Positions 17,982-25,466 of a stretch of DNA of 52,901 nt are shown in pieces. The notes beneath the pieces were generated by a model, which had not been told where the DNA came from, searched no databases, and worked only from the letters and a program-made list of their open reading frames with translations. The translations under genes were made by a program, and so were the position numbers. Numbering within the stretch: position 1 is the first letter of the stretch; each line of letters starts with the position of its first letter. The DNA is from CBDCZI01 sp965224495. Its GTDB lineage: Bacteria > Bacteroidota > Bacteroidia > Cytophagales > JAAEPT01. The stretch is taken from assembly GCA_965224495.1 (NCBI GenBank), contig CBDCZI010000026.1, forward strand, positions 1-52,901, given 5' to 3'.

Positions 17982-18272
17982 GGCTAAACTCAGGTATTGA
18001 AAGAATGGAAGGTGTGAAAACACAAGCTATTGTTACGACTGATTTTAATTAGATAAGGAGTAGAGAAATTAAATTAGGTTCTAATTTTCACGTTAGTTGT
18101 TGTGTCTGTCGTACGTGTGAAGGTATAAAACTATAGGAGGTACTTATTAAAGGATGTTGAAAAGTAGGTAAGAGCATAAACTGTTCCTTTTGATAATGAT
18201 ACCGAACTTTCTATCTGTCAAGCCCCCTTTTGTAACGAAAACAATTCATCACAAAAAGGGTGATTGAAACGA
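17982..18272. other. intergenic region, no gene recognised
   Basis: About 290 bp between the convergent phosphatase and lipA genes. I see no coding frame longer than a few dozen codons with family-like content. The only structure is the weak hairpin at 18225-18260, listed separately. Confidence 0.6.
18225..18260 (-). terminator. possible weak terminator after lipA
   Basis: CCCTTTTGT (18225-18233) can pair with ACAAAAAGGG (18251-18260) with one bulged A, just past the lipA stop. The loop is long (17 nt) and no clear U-tract follows. Confidence 0.35.
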
Positions 18273-19154
18273 TTAAATATGTCGTTCGGCGTGGTAAGAT
18301 GAGCGAACCAATGGTCCTGATTCTACATAATCAAAGCCCATTTCTAAACCGATTTCTTTGTATTCAGCAAAAGTATCTGGGTGAATAAACTCAACAACTT
18401 CGTGGTGCATTTTTGTAGGTTGGAGGTATTGACCCAAAGTCAATACGTCAAGATTTACTTTACGTAAATCCTCCATTGCTTCTATAATATCCTCACGAGT
18501 TTCTCCCAAACCTAAGATAATACCTGATTTTGAACGTTTTCCAAACTCCTTAATACGTTTCAATTCCTCCAAACTTCTCTCGTATTTGGATTGTGGTTGA
18601 ATACGTCGGTACAATCTTTTTACGGTTTCCATATTATGAGAAACAACCTCTTGACCTGCGCTAATCATTCGCTCTAAAGCATCCCAATCTCCTTTTGTAT
18701 CAGGGATTAAAGTCTCTATAGTTGTTTGAGGTGAGAGCTCTTTTGTCTTTATGACTGTTTGGTACCAAATCTCTGCACCTTTATCTTTTAATTCATCACG
18801 GTTAACAGATGTAATTACAGCGTGCTTGACTTTCATCTTCATTATCGACTCCGCAACACGTTGAGGTTCTTCTGTATCGTATTCGGGTGGTTTACCCGTA
18901 GATACTGCACAAAACGTACAACTTCGTGTACAGACATTACCCAAAATCATAAAAGTAGCCGTGCCTTCTCCCCAACATTCACCCATATTAGGGCAGTTAC
19001 CACTTTGGCAAATGGTATTGAGTTTGTGCTCGTCAACGAGTTTTCTTACCTTTCTGTAGTCTTCACCGATAGGTAATTTCACACGTAACCAATCTGGTTT
19101 TTTTGTGTATTTTTTTGTGTTTTTATTTTTGTCTATGAGAGGTAATTCAATCAT
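18273..19154 (-). CDS. lipA: lipoyl synthase LipA
   Basis: 293 residues. Radical-SAM enzyme that inserts two sulfurs into octanoyl groups on lipoate-dependent proteins such as E2 subunits. The auxiliary-cluster motif CQSGNCPNMGEC (CX4CX5C), the radical-SAM motif CTRSCTFC (CX3CX2C) and the C-terminal RSSYHAE signature (Ser ligand of the auxiliary cluster) are all present. Functionally linked to the E1 dehydrogenase at 23.4-25.4 kb, which uses lipoylated E2. Divided from its upstream neighbour by a terminator-like hairpin. Confidence 0.97.
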   Translation of the reverse strand: MIELPLIDKNKNTKKYTKKPDWLRVKLPIGEDYRKVRKLVDEHKLNTICQSGNCPNMGECWGEGTATFMILGNVCTRSCTFCAVSTGKPPEYDTEEPQRVAESIMKMKVKHAVITSVNRDELKDKGAEIWYQTVIKTKELSPQTTIETLIPDTKGDWDALERMISAGQEVVSHNMETVKRLYRRIQPQSKYERSLEELKRIKEFGKRSKSGIILGLGETREDIIEAMEDLRKVNLDVLTLGQYLQPTKMHHEVVEFIHPDTFAEYKEIGLEMGFDYVESGPLVRSSYHAERHI

Positions 19155-19183
19155 AAGGGTATGTTTCTTGTGCTAGCTAAAGA

Positions 19184-19191
19184 CAAAGGTA
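19184..19191 (-). promoter_or_regulatory. -7 promoter element TACCTTTG for lipA
   Basis: Perfect TAnnTTTG on the minus strand, 30 bp upstream of the lipA ATG. No TTG at the ideal -33 spacing. Confidence 0.45.
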
Positions 19192-19218
19192 ATTGTATTC
19201 TAGCTCTAAATGATGAAT

Positions 19219-19238
19219 AAAATCAATTTATTGATTTT
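19219..19238 (-). terminator. AT-rich hairpin after the 248-residue barrel gene
   Basis: AAAATCAA (19219-19226), loop TTTA, TTGATTTT (19231-19238), 7 bp past the minus-strand stop, followed by U-rich sequence. All-AT stem apart from one C-G pair, so weak. Confidence 0.4.
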
Positions 19239-19244
19239 ATAAGA

Positions 19245-19991
19245 TTAATATCGTTTACCTAAATACAGGATAACTGATAAAGAAGTGTAAAGGTGTTGAA
19301 TTTTTTCGACGGCAAATATTTGTGGGGCTTTAGGGTAATACTCTATGTTAAACCCTATTTCTACTCCAGAGATTGTTTCATAAAGTTCACCCTTTCCTAA
19401 TTCAAAATTTAAGGCAGCTTTAGCGTTTAGTCCCATATTTAAAGATAAATCACCCCATCCATAAGAAAAACCTCCTTTATCTAATACTCTACTTAACTGA
19501 TGTGTTTTAGGGTCATAGGCTTCAAATTTAGAAGTTAGAATACCCTTGTTGAGGTAAGCGTACTCGATATAATAAGGTTTGAGTACACCAAAGGTTAGTC
19601 CGCCCATAAACACCGCTGTTAGTCGAATACCATCTTCAGGGTAAGCACCAAATAGTTTATATTCTTTTCCCGCTTGTGTTCGCAAAGCGTAGAGGTGGTT
19701 TATTTTCCCAGGAATAAAACTATTACCTGTAGCAATGGTTGCAAATTTCTCCTCTTTATGATTTTTGACGTTTGTTAATTCTATGCCAAGAACAAAGTTT
19801 TGGTTCTCTTTCAGTTCTCTTCCGTATTTAAAAGTGAAACCACTCAATAAAGTTGAGCTAGTATTAGAATTTATACCCAAAGTTACTTCATTAGTAAAGT
19901 GCTGTTCTTCAATCAAGGGTCGTTTTTCTTGTGCATGTACTGTGCTTTTTAGAAAAACGAGAAGAGATAATATCGTTAAGTAGTAATTCAA
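19245..19991 (-). CDS. exported beta-barrel protein, function unknown
   Basis: 248 residues with signal peptide MNYYLTILSLLVFLKSTVHAQ. The mature part is a series of amphipathic strands (SSTLLSGFTFKYGREL, NFVLGIELTNVKNH, VFMGGLTFGVLKPYY) ending with LYTSLSVILYLGKRY, like a small outer-membrane barrel. The pattern is common in Bacteroidota proteins annotated as hypothetical. Its start overlaps the ytxJ stop by 4 bp, so the two are translationally coupled. I do not recognise the family. Confidence 0.75.
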   Translation of the reverse strand: MNYYLTILSLLVFLKSTVHAQEKRPLIEEQHFTNEVTLGINSNTSSTLLSGFTFKYGRELKENQNFVLGIELTNVKNHKEEKFATIATGNSFIPGKINHLYALRTQAGKEYKLFGAYPEDGIRLTAVFMGGLTFGVLKPYYIEYAYLNKGILTSKFEAYDPKTHQLSRVLDKGGFSYGWGDLSLNMGLNAKAALNFELGKGELYETISGVEIGFNIEYYPKAPQIFAVEKIQHLYTSLSVILYLGKRY

Positions 19992-20320
19992 TTAATTTGC
20001 TCTTTGATACTATCTACTGAAATAGATAAGTGAGAAGTGTCAAATATACATTTACCTTCCTTGATAATTAATACCTGAGGTGATTGGTGTACAATATTAT
20101 AATCAGCGGCAATTTTATTAGAGATTGAGCGAAAACTAACCAAATCTAAATAATAAGGTGTAATTGCTAAACTATCATCCCAATTTCTTTCTAATCTATT
20201 CAATGCCATTGCACTTGTAGGACATCTTGTACTGTGCTTAAAAATAAGTATATGTTTTTCATTAGAAGCGTTGTTGATTTCTTCTAATTGTTCTTCGTTA
20301 TTTAGTGCAGTCCAATTCAT
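19988..20320 (-). CDS. ytxJ: YtxJ-family bacillithiol-linked monothiol protein
   Basis: 110 residues, the family's usual size. Thioredoxin-like fold with the single-cysteine active site FKHSTRCPTSAMAL, a cis-Pro region HQSPQVLII, and no signal peptide, so cytosolic. YtxJ proteins (DUF2847) occur in organisms that make bacillithiol and are thought to reduce bacillithiolated proteins; the presence of the gene suggests this organism uses that thiol. It is first in a pair with the overlapping barrel gene. A near-consensus TATCTTTT box lies on the minus strand at 20334-20341. Confidence 0.88.
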   Translation of the reverse strand: MNWTALNNEEQLEEINNASNEKHILIFKHSTRCPTSAMALNRLERNWDDSLAITPYYLDLVSFRSISNKIAADYNIVHQSPQVLIIKEGKCIFDTSHLSISVDSIKEQIN

Positions 20321-20344
20321 ATAGGTAAGTAATAAAAGATAGAA

Positions 20345-21303
20345 TTAGTGCCAGATTTCACTTTCTCTCTTGTCGTATTTAGGTTTTTCGTATTTACGTT
20401 TGTATTCGCTTTCAGGTACTTCTAATCGACCCTTACGTTTACTTCGTTTCATTATTCTGGTTCTACGTTTTTTTCTTGATTTATAACTGTTGTCAATTGC
20501 TCCTCCTGTGTAAACAGCACTTGGATGCATGCCTTTCTTCGCTTTTTGGAATTTAATATCACCTTGCCAGTTTGCTATTTCTTTTCCTTTTTTACGAGCA
20601 GCCTTTTGTCTTTTTTCTAATACTTTAACTGATATGTTGCCAGAATAGTTTGCGTTGTCTTTGCCTTTTTTCGCACGTAGTGCTTTTCGTTTTTCTAAAT
20701 AATCTCCAGGTAAGTCCCCTGTATTGTTCGCTATTTGTTTTTCTTTCTTACGAATAGCTGTTTGTTTTTTCTGCACCGCTTTTAAAGAGATATCACCAGA
20801 GTTGTTGGCCATCTCTTTTCCTTTTTGTCGCATTTCAGCTTTTCTTTTTTCTAAGTCTTTCAATTTTAAATGACCCTCGTAAGCACTTGCTTGTTTGTCT
20901 GTTTTTCTGTTTTCTACTTGTTTTTTTTCTATATCTTTTACTCGGATATCCCCCGAGTTAAGTGCCATTTCTTTTCCTTTTTGACGAATAGCTTCTTTAC
21001 GTTTTTCAAAATCTTTTAATTTGATACCTTTTTGACTATTAGCCATCGCTTTTTCATTTTTGCGAATTGCTTTTTGCTTTTTCTCGATAGATTTGACACT
21101 AATATCTCCTGAGTCGTACTTGTTCATTTCTATAGATTTTGCCACTTTCTTTCCGTGGATATCCATATACTTAGCACCTTTGGTTTTAATTTGTGGCAGT
21201 GGCGAATTTTTCGCACCGCCAGTTGTTCTTCTAGCTTGTCGGTTTTCATCGCTGCGCAATTCTTTCGATTTGTTCGTTGATGCTGTGTGTAATTGTCCTT
21301 TTT
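20345..21303 (-). CDS. C-terminal part of the Lys/Arg-rich repeat protein (frameshift continuation)
   Basis: This frame continues the upstream gene across a single-base A insertion at ~21299-21306. Before the shift the repeat reads KTKGIKK; after it the expected GQLHTASTNKSKELRRDENRQ repeat is seen here. It holds the last 44-residue unit (PLPQIKTKGAKYM), then seven to eight units of about 25-27 residues beginning S/T/Y-G-D/N-I (SGDISVKSIEKKQ, SGDIRVKDIEKKQ, SGDISLKAVQKKQ, SGNISVKVLEKRQ). A distinct tail follows with KKGMHPSAVYTGGA, a KSRKKRRTRIMKRSKRKGR block and the end KYDKRESEIWH. Extremely basic. The intact gene would be 20345-23084, about 912 residues. Function unknown. Confidence 0.75.
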
Positions 21304-23084
21304 TTTATTCCTTTTGTTTTACTTTGTGGCAGTGGTGAATTTTTCGCTCCTCCAGTTGTTCTTCTTGCTTGTCTACTTTCATCACGGCGCAATTCTTTTG
21401 ATTTGTTCGTTGATGCTGTGTGTAATTGTCCTTTTTTTATTCCTTTTGTTTTGCTTTGTGGCAGCGGTGAATTTTTCGCTCCTCCATTTGTTCTTCTTGC
21501 TTGTCTACTTTCATCGCGGCGCAATTCTTTTGATTTGTTCGTTGATGCTTTGTGTAATTGTCCCTTTTTTGGGCCTTTAGATTGAGTCATTGGGAGAGGG
21601 GTACTTGCTTTATGATGTTTAGCAGCTTTCGCTTGTCTTCCTTCACCTTTGTTCAGTTGTTTTGATTTGTTGTTGGCAGTACGGTTAGCGTTTTTCTTTT
21701 TCGGACCTCTAGTAGTAACTTGTGGTAAGGGCGAACTAGCACGATGATGCTTGGCCGCTTTCGCTTGTCTTCCTTCACCTTTGTTTAGTTGTTTTGATTT
21801 GTTGTTGGCAGTACGGTTAGCGTTTTTCTTTTTCGGACCTCTAGTAGTAACTTGTGGTAAGGGCGAACTAGCACGATGATGTTTAGCAGCTTTCGCTTGT
21901 CTTCCTTCACCTTTGTTTAGTTGTTTTGATTTGTTATTGGCAGTACGGTTAGCGTTTTTCTTTTTCGGACCTCTAGTAGTAACTTGTGGTAAGGGCGAAC
22001 TAGCACGATGATGTTTAGCAGCTTTCGCTTGTCTTCCTTCACCTTTGTTTAGTTGTTTTGATTTGTTATTGGCAGTACGGTTAGCGTTTTTCTTTTTCGG
22101 ACCTCTAGTAGTAACTTGTGGTAAGGGCGAACTAGCACGATGATGCTTGGCCGCTTTCGCTTGTCTTCCTTCACCTTTGTTTAGTTGTTTTGATTTGTTG
22201 TTGGCAGTACGGTTAGCGTTTTTCTTTTTCGGACCTCTAGTAGTAACTTGTGGTAAGGGCGAACTAGCACGATGATGTTTAGCAGCTTTCGCTTGTCTTC
22301 CTTCACCTTTGTTTAGTTGTTTTGATTTGTTGTTGGCAGTACGGTTAGCATTTTTCTTTTTCGGACCTCTAGTGGTAACTTGTGGTAAGGGCGAACTAGC
22401 ACGATGATGTTTAGCAGCTTTCGCTTGTCTTCCTTCACCTTTGTTTAGTTGTTTTGATTTGTTGTTGGCAGTACGGTTAGCATTTTTCTTTTTCGGACCT
22501 CTAGTGGTAACTTGTGGTAAGGGCGAACTAGCACGATGATGTTTAGCAGCTTTCGCTTGTCTTCCTTCACCTTTGTTCAGTTTTTTTGATTTGTTGTTGG
22601 CAGTACGGTTAGCGTTTTTCTTTTTTGGACCAGGCGAACTAGCTTGTGGCAACGGTGAACTAGCACGGTGATGTTTGGCAGCTTTTGCTTGTCTACCTTC
22701 ACCTTTATTTAGTCTTTTTGATTTGTTATTGGCTGTACGGTTAGCACTTTTCTTTTTTGGACCAGGAGAACTACTTTGTGGTAAAGGGGAATTCGAACGA
22801 TGATTACTTGCCCCTTTAGCTTGTTTATTCCCTGCACGTTTTAACTCTTTTGATTTTTGAATCTTTCCTCCGTGTAAATCTTTCTTTTTTGCACCATCTT
22901 TTTTTGAAGAACTACTTCCTTCCGAATTAGATGTTACTGGTGGTGCTTGAGCACCTTTGGCATGTTTGCTCATCTGTTCCGAAGCCTTTTGACCTCTTTT
23001 TTGTGCAAAAGATGGCGTAGAACAGAAAAACCCCATTAAAAATAATGAGGTGAGTACGATACGGTATGTAGTTTTTTTAAACAA
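21246..23084 (-). CDS. exported Lys/Arg-rich tandem-repeat protein (N-terminal part)
   Basis: Starts at a TTG directly after the TAA of the small lipoprotein gene (translational coupling). The signal peptide contains LTSLFLMGFFCSTPSFAQ, the mature start is KRGQKASEQMSKHAKG. A Ser/Lys-rich lead-in is followed by nine near-identical 44-residue units (ANRTANNKSKQLNKGEG, then RQAKAAKHHRASSPLPQ, then VTTRGPKKKN) and by related units (GQLHTASTNKSKELRRDES, RQARRTTGGAKNSPLPQ). Nearly no acidic or aromatic residues, so the mature protein is strongly polycationic and probably disordered. It would bind polyanions (DNA, LPS phosphates, acidic polysaccharide) by charge; that is inference. The frame breaks at the A run 21299-21306 and terminates at 21246; the real protein continues to 20345. 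Confidence 0.8.
   Translation of the reverse strand: MFKKTTYRIVLTSLFLMGFFCSTPSFAQKRGQKASEQMSKHAKGAQAPPVTSNSEGSSSSKKDGAKKKDLHGGKIQKSKELKRAGNKQAKGASNHRSNSPLPQSSSPGPKKKSANRTANNKSKRLNKGEGRQAKAAKHHRASSPLPQASSPGPKKKNANRTANNKSKKLNKGEGRQAKAAKHHRASSPLPQVTTRGPKKKNANRTANNKSKQLNKGEGRQAKAAKHHRASSPLPQVTTRGPKKKNANRTANNKSKQLNKGEGRQAKAAKHHRASSPLPQVTTRGPKKKNANRTANNKSKQLNKGEGRQAKAAKHHRASSPLPQVTTRGPKKKNANRTANNKSKQLNKGEGRQAKAAKHHRASSPLPQVTTRGPKKKNANRTANNKSKQLNKGEGRQAKAAKHHRASSPLPQVTTRGPKKKNANRTANNKSKQLNKGEGRQAKAAKHHRASSPLPQVTTRGPKKKNANRTANNKSKQLNKGEGRQAKAAKHHKASTPLPMTQSKGPKKGQLHKASTNKSKELRRDESRQARRTNGGAKNSPLPQSKTKGIKKGQLHTASTNKSKELRRDESRQARRTTGGAKNSPLPQSKTKGIKKRTITHSINEQIERIAQR
21600..22780 (-). repeat. 132-bp in-frame tandem repeats (nine units)
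   Basis: Period exactly 132 bp: for instance the 'gtt(c/t)agttgttttgattt' segment recurs at 21651 and 21783 and on to ~22710. The internal copies differ at only a few silent positions (e.g. CTTGGCC/TTTAGCA and GCG/GCA alternations); the two outermost upstream copies are more diverged. Encodes the 44-residue units. Alternation of silent variants suggests unequal crossing-over or gene conversion. Confidence 0.95.
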
Positions 23085-23321
23085 TTATTTTCTTTTGTGG
23101 ATACGTTTGGGTTCTTTCTTTTTGACTAAGCCATTATTTCCTTTTGATGAGCGTTTTCGTCCTCCTGTTACTGGGGCACTACTTCCATCATCATTTTTAC
23201 TTACCTTCGCTGTTCTTTTTCCACTATCTTTTGGACAAGGGTAGGCAGAACTTTTACACGATGAAGCCATCCCAAAGACGAACACAAAGAGCAATAACCA
23301 AAGACTATATCGTTTTTTCAT
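23085..23321 (-). CDS. small basic lipoprotein, partner of the repeat protein
   Basis: 78 residues from ATG 23321 (another in-frame ATG at 23330 would sit on the expected transcription start). Signal peptide II: MKKRYSLWLLLFVFVFGMASSC with lipobox ASSC. The mature part begins CKSSAYPCPK with a second Cys, then is very basic: KRTAKVSKN, TGGRKRSSKGNNGLVKKKEP and the end KRIHKRK. It is the first gene of the operon with the tandem-repeat protein, whose TTG start follows its stop directly. Shared composition suggests they act together at the envelope. Small 'CxSS..PCP' lipoproteins with basic tails recur in Bacteroidota, but I know no function. Confidence 0.8.
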   Translation of the reverse strand: MKKRYSLWLLLFVFVFGMASSCKSSAYPCPKDSGKRTAKVSKNDDGSSAPVTGGRKRSSKGNNGLVKKKEPKRIHKRK

Positions 23322-23334
23322 TTTAGACATTATA

Positions 23335-23364
23335 CAAAAATAACAAAATCCATTACTATAACAA
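23335..23364 (-). promoter_or_regulatory. consensus promoter of the polycationic operon
   Basis: Minus strand: TTG (23364-23362), 19-bp spacer, TATTTTTG (23342-23335). Perfect fit to the Bacteroidota TTG-N19-TAnnTTTG promoter, 14 bp upstream of ATG 23321. Confidence 0.75.
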
Positions 23365-23382
23365 CGTTTTTTTAATAGGATG

Positions 23383-25362
23383 CTAATATCCTGCCAATTC
23401 TTCTACCATTTCTTTAAACCGTTCTTTTGGTAAAAAATTGTCTTCAAGATTTTTGTTAAACGGTACAGGCGTATCTAAAGCACCTACTCGTTTGACTGGT
23501 GCGTCAAGGTGTTGGAATAATTTATCAGCTACCCAACTCGCTATTTCAGCACTAATTGCTCCTGTCATAGAATCTTCGGTTAGAACGATGGCTTTTCCTG
23601 TTTTTTTGACAGATTGCTCAACCAATTCTTTATCCCAAGGTACTAATGTTCGTAAATCAATGATTTCTAAATCAATTGATGTATTCTCTTCTTGTAATTC
23701 TTTTGCCCAAATTACCCCCATTCCGTAAGTAATCACAGTTATTTCCTCCCCTTGTTTGATGGTTTTCCCTTTGCCTATTTGTGCTGTGTAGTATTCATTA
23801 GGTACGTTTTCTTTCAGCGAACGGTACATTCCTTTATGTTCAAAAAACAAAACAGGGTTTGGGTCTTCAATAGCCGCATTTAATAATCCTTTAGCATCAT
23901 AAGGTGAAGACGGATAAACAATCTTTAGTCCTGCGGTGTTAAAAAACCAAGCTTCCGTTGATTGCGAATGAAAGGGGCCACCACCACTTCCTGCACCCGT
24001 AGGCATTCTCAATACAACATTGGCATTTTGTCCCCAACGGTAATGTGTTTTCGCTAAATTATTTACGATTTGATTAAATGCACAACTGACAAAATCGGCA
24101 AATTGCATTTCTATCACTGACTTTTTCCCTGCGATAGACAGGCCTAAACCAATGCCTACAATTGCAGATTCGCACAATGGTGTATTTCTTACACGCTCTT
24201 TTCCGTATTGTTCAAGTAGATTTTCGGTTACTTTAAATACGCCTCCGTACTCAGCAATATCTTGCCCCATCAAAATTAAATCTTCGTTTTTTGCCATACT
24301 TTGGCTTAGACTCTCATTGATGGCATCAACAAATCGTTTTTCTGATGTTTTATTAAAATCAGGGATTTTTATATAGGGTTCGTGTGGAGCGAAAACGTCA
24401 TCCAATTCCTTTTTAGTATCTGCTTTTGGAAATGAATAACTTGATGTTTTTTTCCAAGCATTATCTATTGCTTCTTTTGCCTCTTGATGAATTTGATTGA
24501 CTTCATCTTCTGATAGTATCTTTTCTTTTAATAGAAACTGCTCAAAATTTTCGATAGGGTCTTTTTTCTCCCATTTCTCAAATAATTCGTCGGGGACATA
24601 GTCAGTGCCAGAAGCTTCTTCGTGCCCTCTCATTCTAAAAGTTTCTGCTTCAATAATCATTGGTTTGGGCGTACGACGCATACTACGTGCTGCTTTATAC
24701 ACGGCATCATAAACTTCTAATACATTATTTCCATCTATTTTTTGTGCCTGAATACCATAAGCCTTTCCTTTGTCAGTAAAACTTTTGAAACGAAATTGTT
24801 CACTTGTAGGTGTCGAAATGCTGTAACCATTGTTTTCGATAATAAAAATAACAGGTAAATTCCAAACTGCAGCAACGTTCAATGCTTCGTGAAAATCACC
24901 TTCACTCGCTCCGCCATCTCCTGTAAATACTAACGTAACATTATTTTCACCTTTCAATTGCGAAGCCAAAGCAATACCGTCAGCAACGCTCAGCTGTGAG
25001 GCTAAATGAGAAATCATTCCAATAATATGGTGCTCTTGCGAACCAAAATGAAACGAACGGTCACGCCCTTTGGTGAAACCTTGCTCTTTACCTTGAAACT
25101 GAGCAAATAATCTATCTAAAGGAATGTCTCGAGCAGTAAAAACGCCTAAATTTCTATGCACAGGTAAAATGTACTCTTCCTCTCTTAGTGCCATCGTAGC
25201 TCCCACACTGATTGCTTCTTGCCCGATACCTGAAAACCATTTTGATACCTCACCTTTACGAAGTAAAAGCAACATTTTTTCTTCTACCAAACGAGGAAAA
25301 ACTATTTTTTTATAGAGGTTAGCAAGTTGCTTGTTTGAAAAGTTTTTTTTATTGAACTTCAT
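23383..25362 (-). CDS. fused E1 alpha/beta 2-oxoacid dehydrogenase (branched-chain/pyruvate type)
   Basis: 659 residues. The alpha half (1-~310) has the thiamine diphosphate motif GDGGASEGDFHEAL...ENNGYS and the phosphorylation-loop-like RMRGHEEASGTDYVP. The beta half (~335-659) has LILMGQDIAEYGGVF, TPLCESAIVGIGLG and RMPTGAGSGGGPFHSQS. E1 alpha/beta fusion in one chain is usual in Bacteroidota. It decarboxylates a 2-oxoacid (2-oxoisovalerate or pyruvate) and acylates the lipoyl group of E2; E2 and E3 are not in the window. LipA at 18.3 kb supplies the cofactor. Divergent from the M16 peptidase gene. Confidence 0.93.
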   Translation of the reverse strand: MKFNKKNFSNKQLANLYKKIVFPRLVEEKMLLLLRKGEVSKWFSGIGQEAISVGATMALREEEYILPVHRNLGVFTARDIPLDRLFAQFQGKEQGFTKGRDRSFHFGSQEHHIIGMISHLASQLSVADGIALASQLKGENNVTLVFTGDGGASEGDFHEALNVAAVWNLPVIFIIENNGYSISTPTSEQFRFKSFTDKGKAYGIQAQKIDGNNVLEVYDAVYKAARSMRRTPKPMIIEAETFRMRGHEEASGTDYVPDELFEKWEKKDPIENFEQFLLKEKILSEDEVNQIHQEAKEAIDNAWKKTSSYSFPKADTKKELDDVFAPHEPYIKIPDFNKTSEKRFVDAINESLSQSMAKNEDLILMGQDIAEYGGVFKVTENLLEQYGKERVRNTPLCESAIVGIGLGLSIAGKKSVIEMQFADFVSCAFNQIVNNLAKTHYRWGQNANVVLRMPTGAGSGGGPFHSQSTEAWFFNTAGLKIVYPSSPYDAKGLLNAAIEDPNPVLFFEHKGMYRSLKENVPNEYYTAQIGKGKTIKQGEEITVITYGMGVIWAKELQEENTSIDLEIIDLRTLVPWDKELVEQSVKKTGKAIVLTEDSMTGAISAEIASWVADKLFQHLDAPVKRVGALDTPVPFNKNLEDNFLPKERFKEMVEELAGY

Positions 25363-25394
25363 TTGTTATCAGTTATAAAATGGGGCAACGTAAA

Positions 25395-25429
25395 GTCGTT
25401 ATTTGTAGCTTATAATGTCGTTATTTGTA
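25395..25429. promoter_or_regulatory. 13-bp direct repeat, 22-bp period, in a divergent promoter region
   Basis: GTCGTTATTTGTA occurs exactly at 25395-25407 and 25417-25429 in the 104-bp gap between the divergent E1 dehydrogenase and M16 peptidase genes. A 22-bp period places both copies on one DNA face, as for a pair of regulator-binding sites. The protein involved is unknown. Confidence 0.5.
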
Positions 25430-25466
25430 AACGCTAAATAAATCTAACCATTTGCATCGAATATTT

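Noticed and set aside
17982..18272. Hidden gene after the phosphatase
   Set aside because: No frame of useful length and no motif; only a weak hairpin.
21600..22780. CRISPR array
   Set aside because: The period of 132 bp is fully protein-coding and in frame, with no spacer-like variable parts.
21277..23326. Plus-strand frames of 60-102 codons across the repeat genes
   Set aside because: They are shadows of the Lys-rich repeat gene on the other strand; hydrophobic/Phe-rich translations follow from the reverse complement of AAA/AAG codons.
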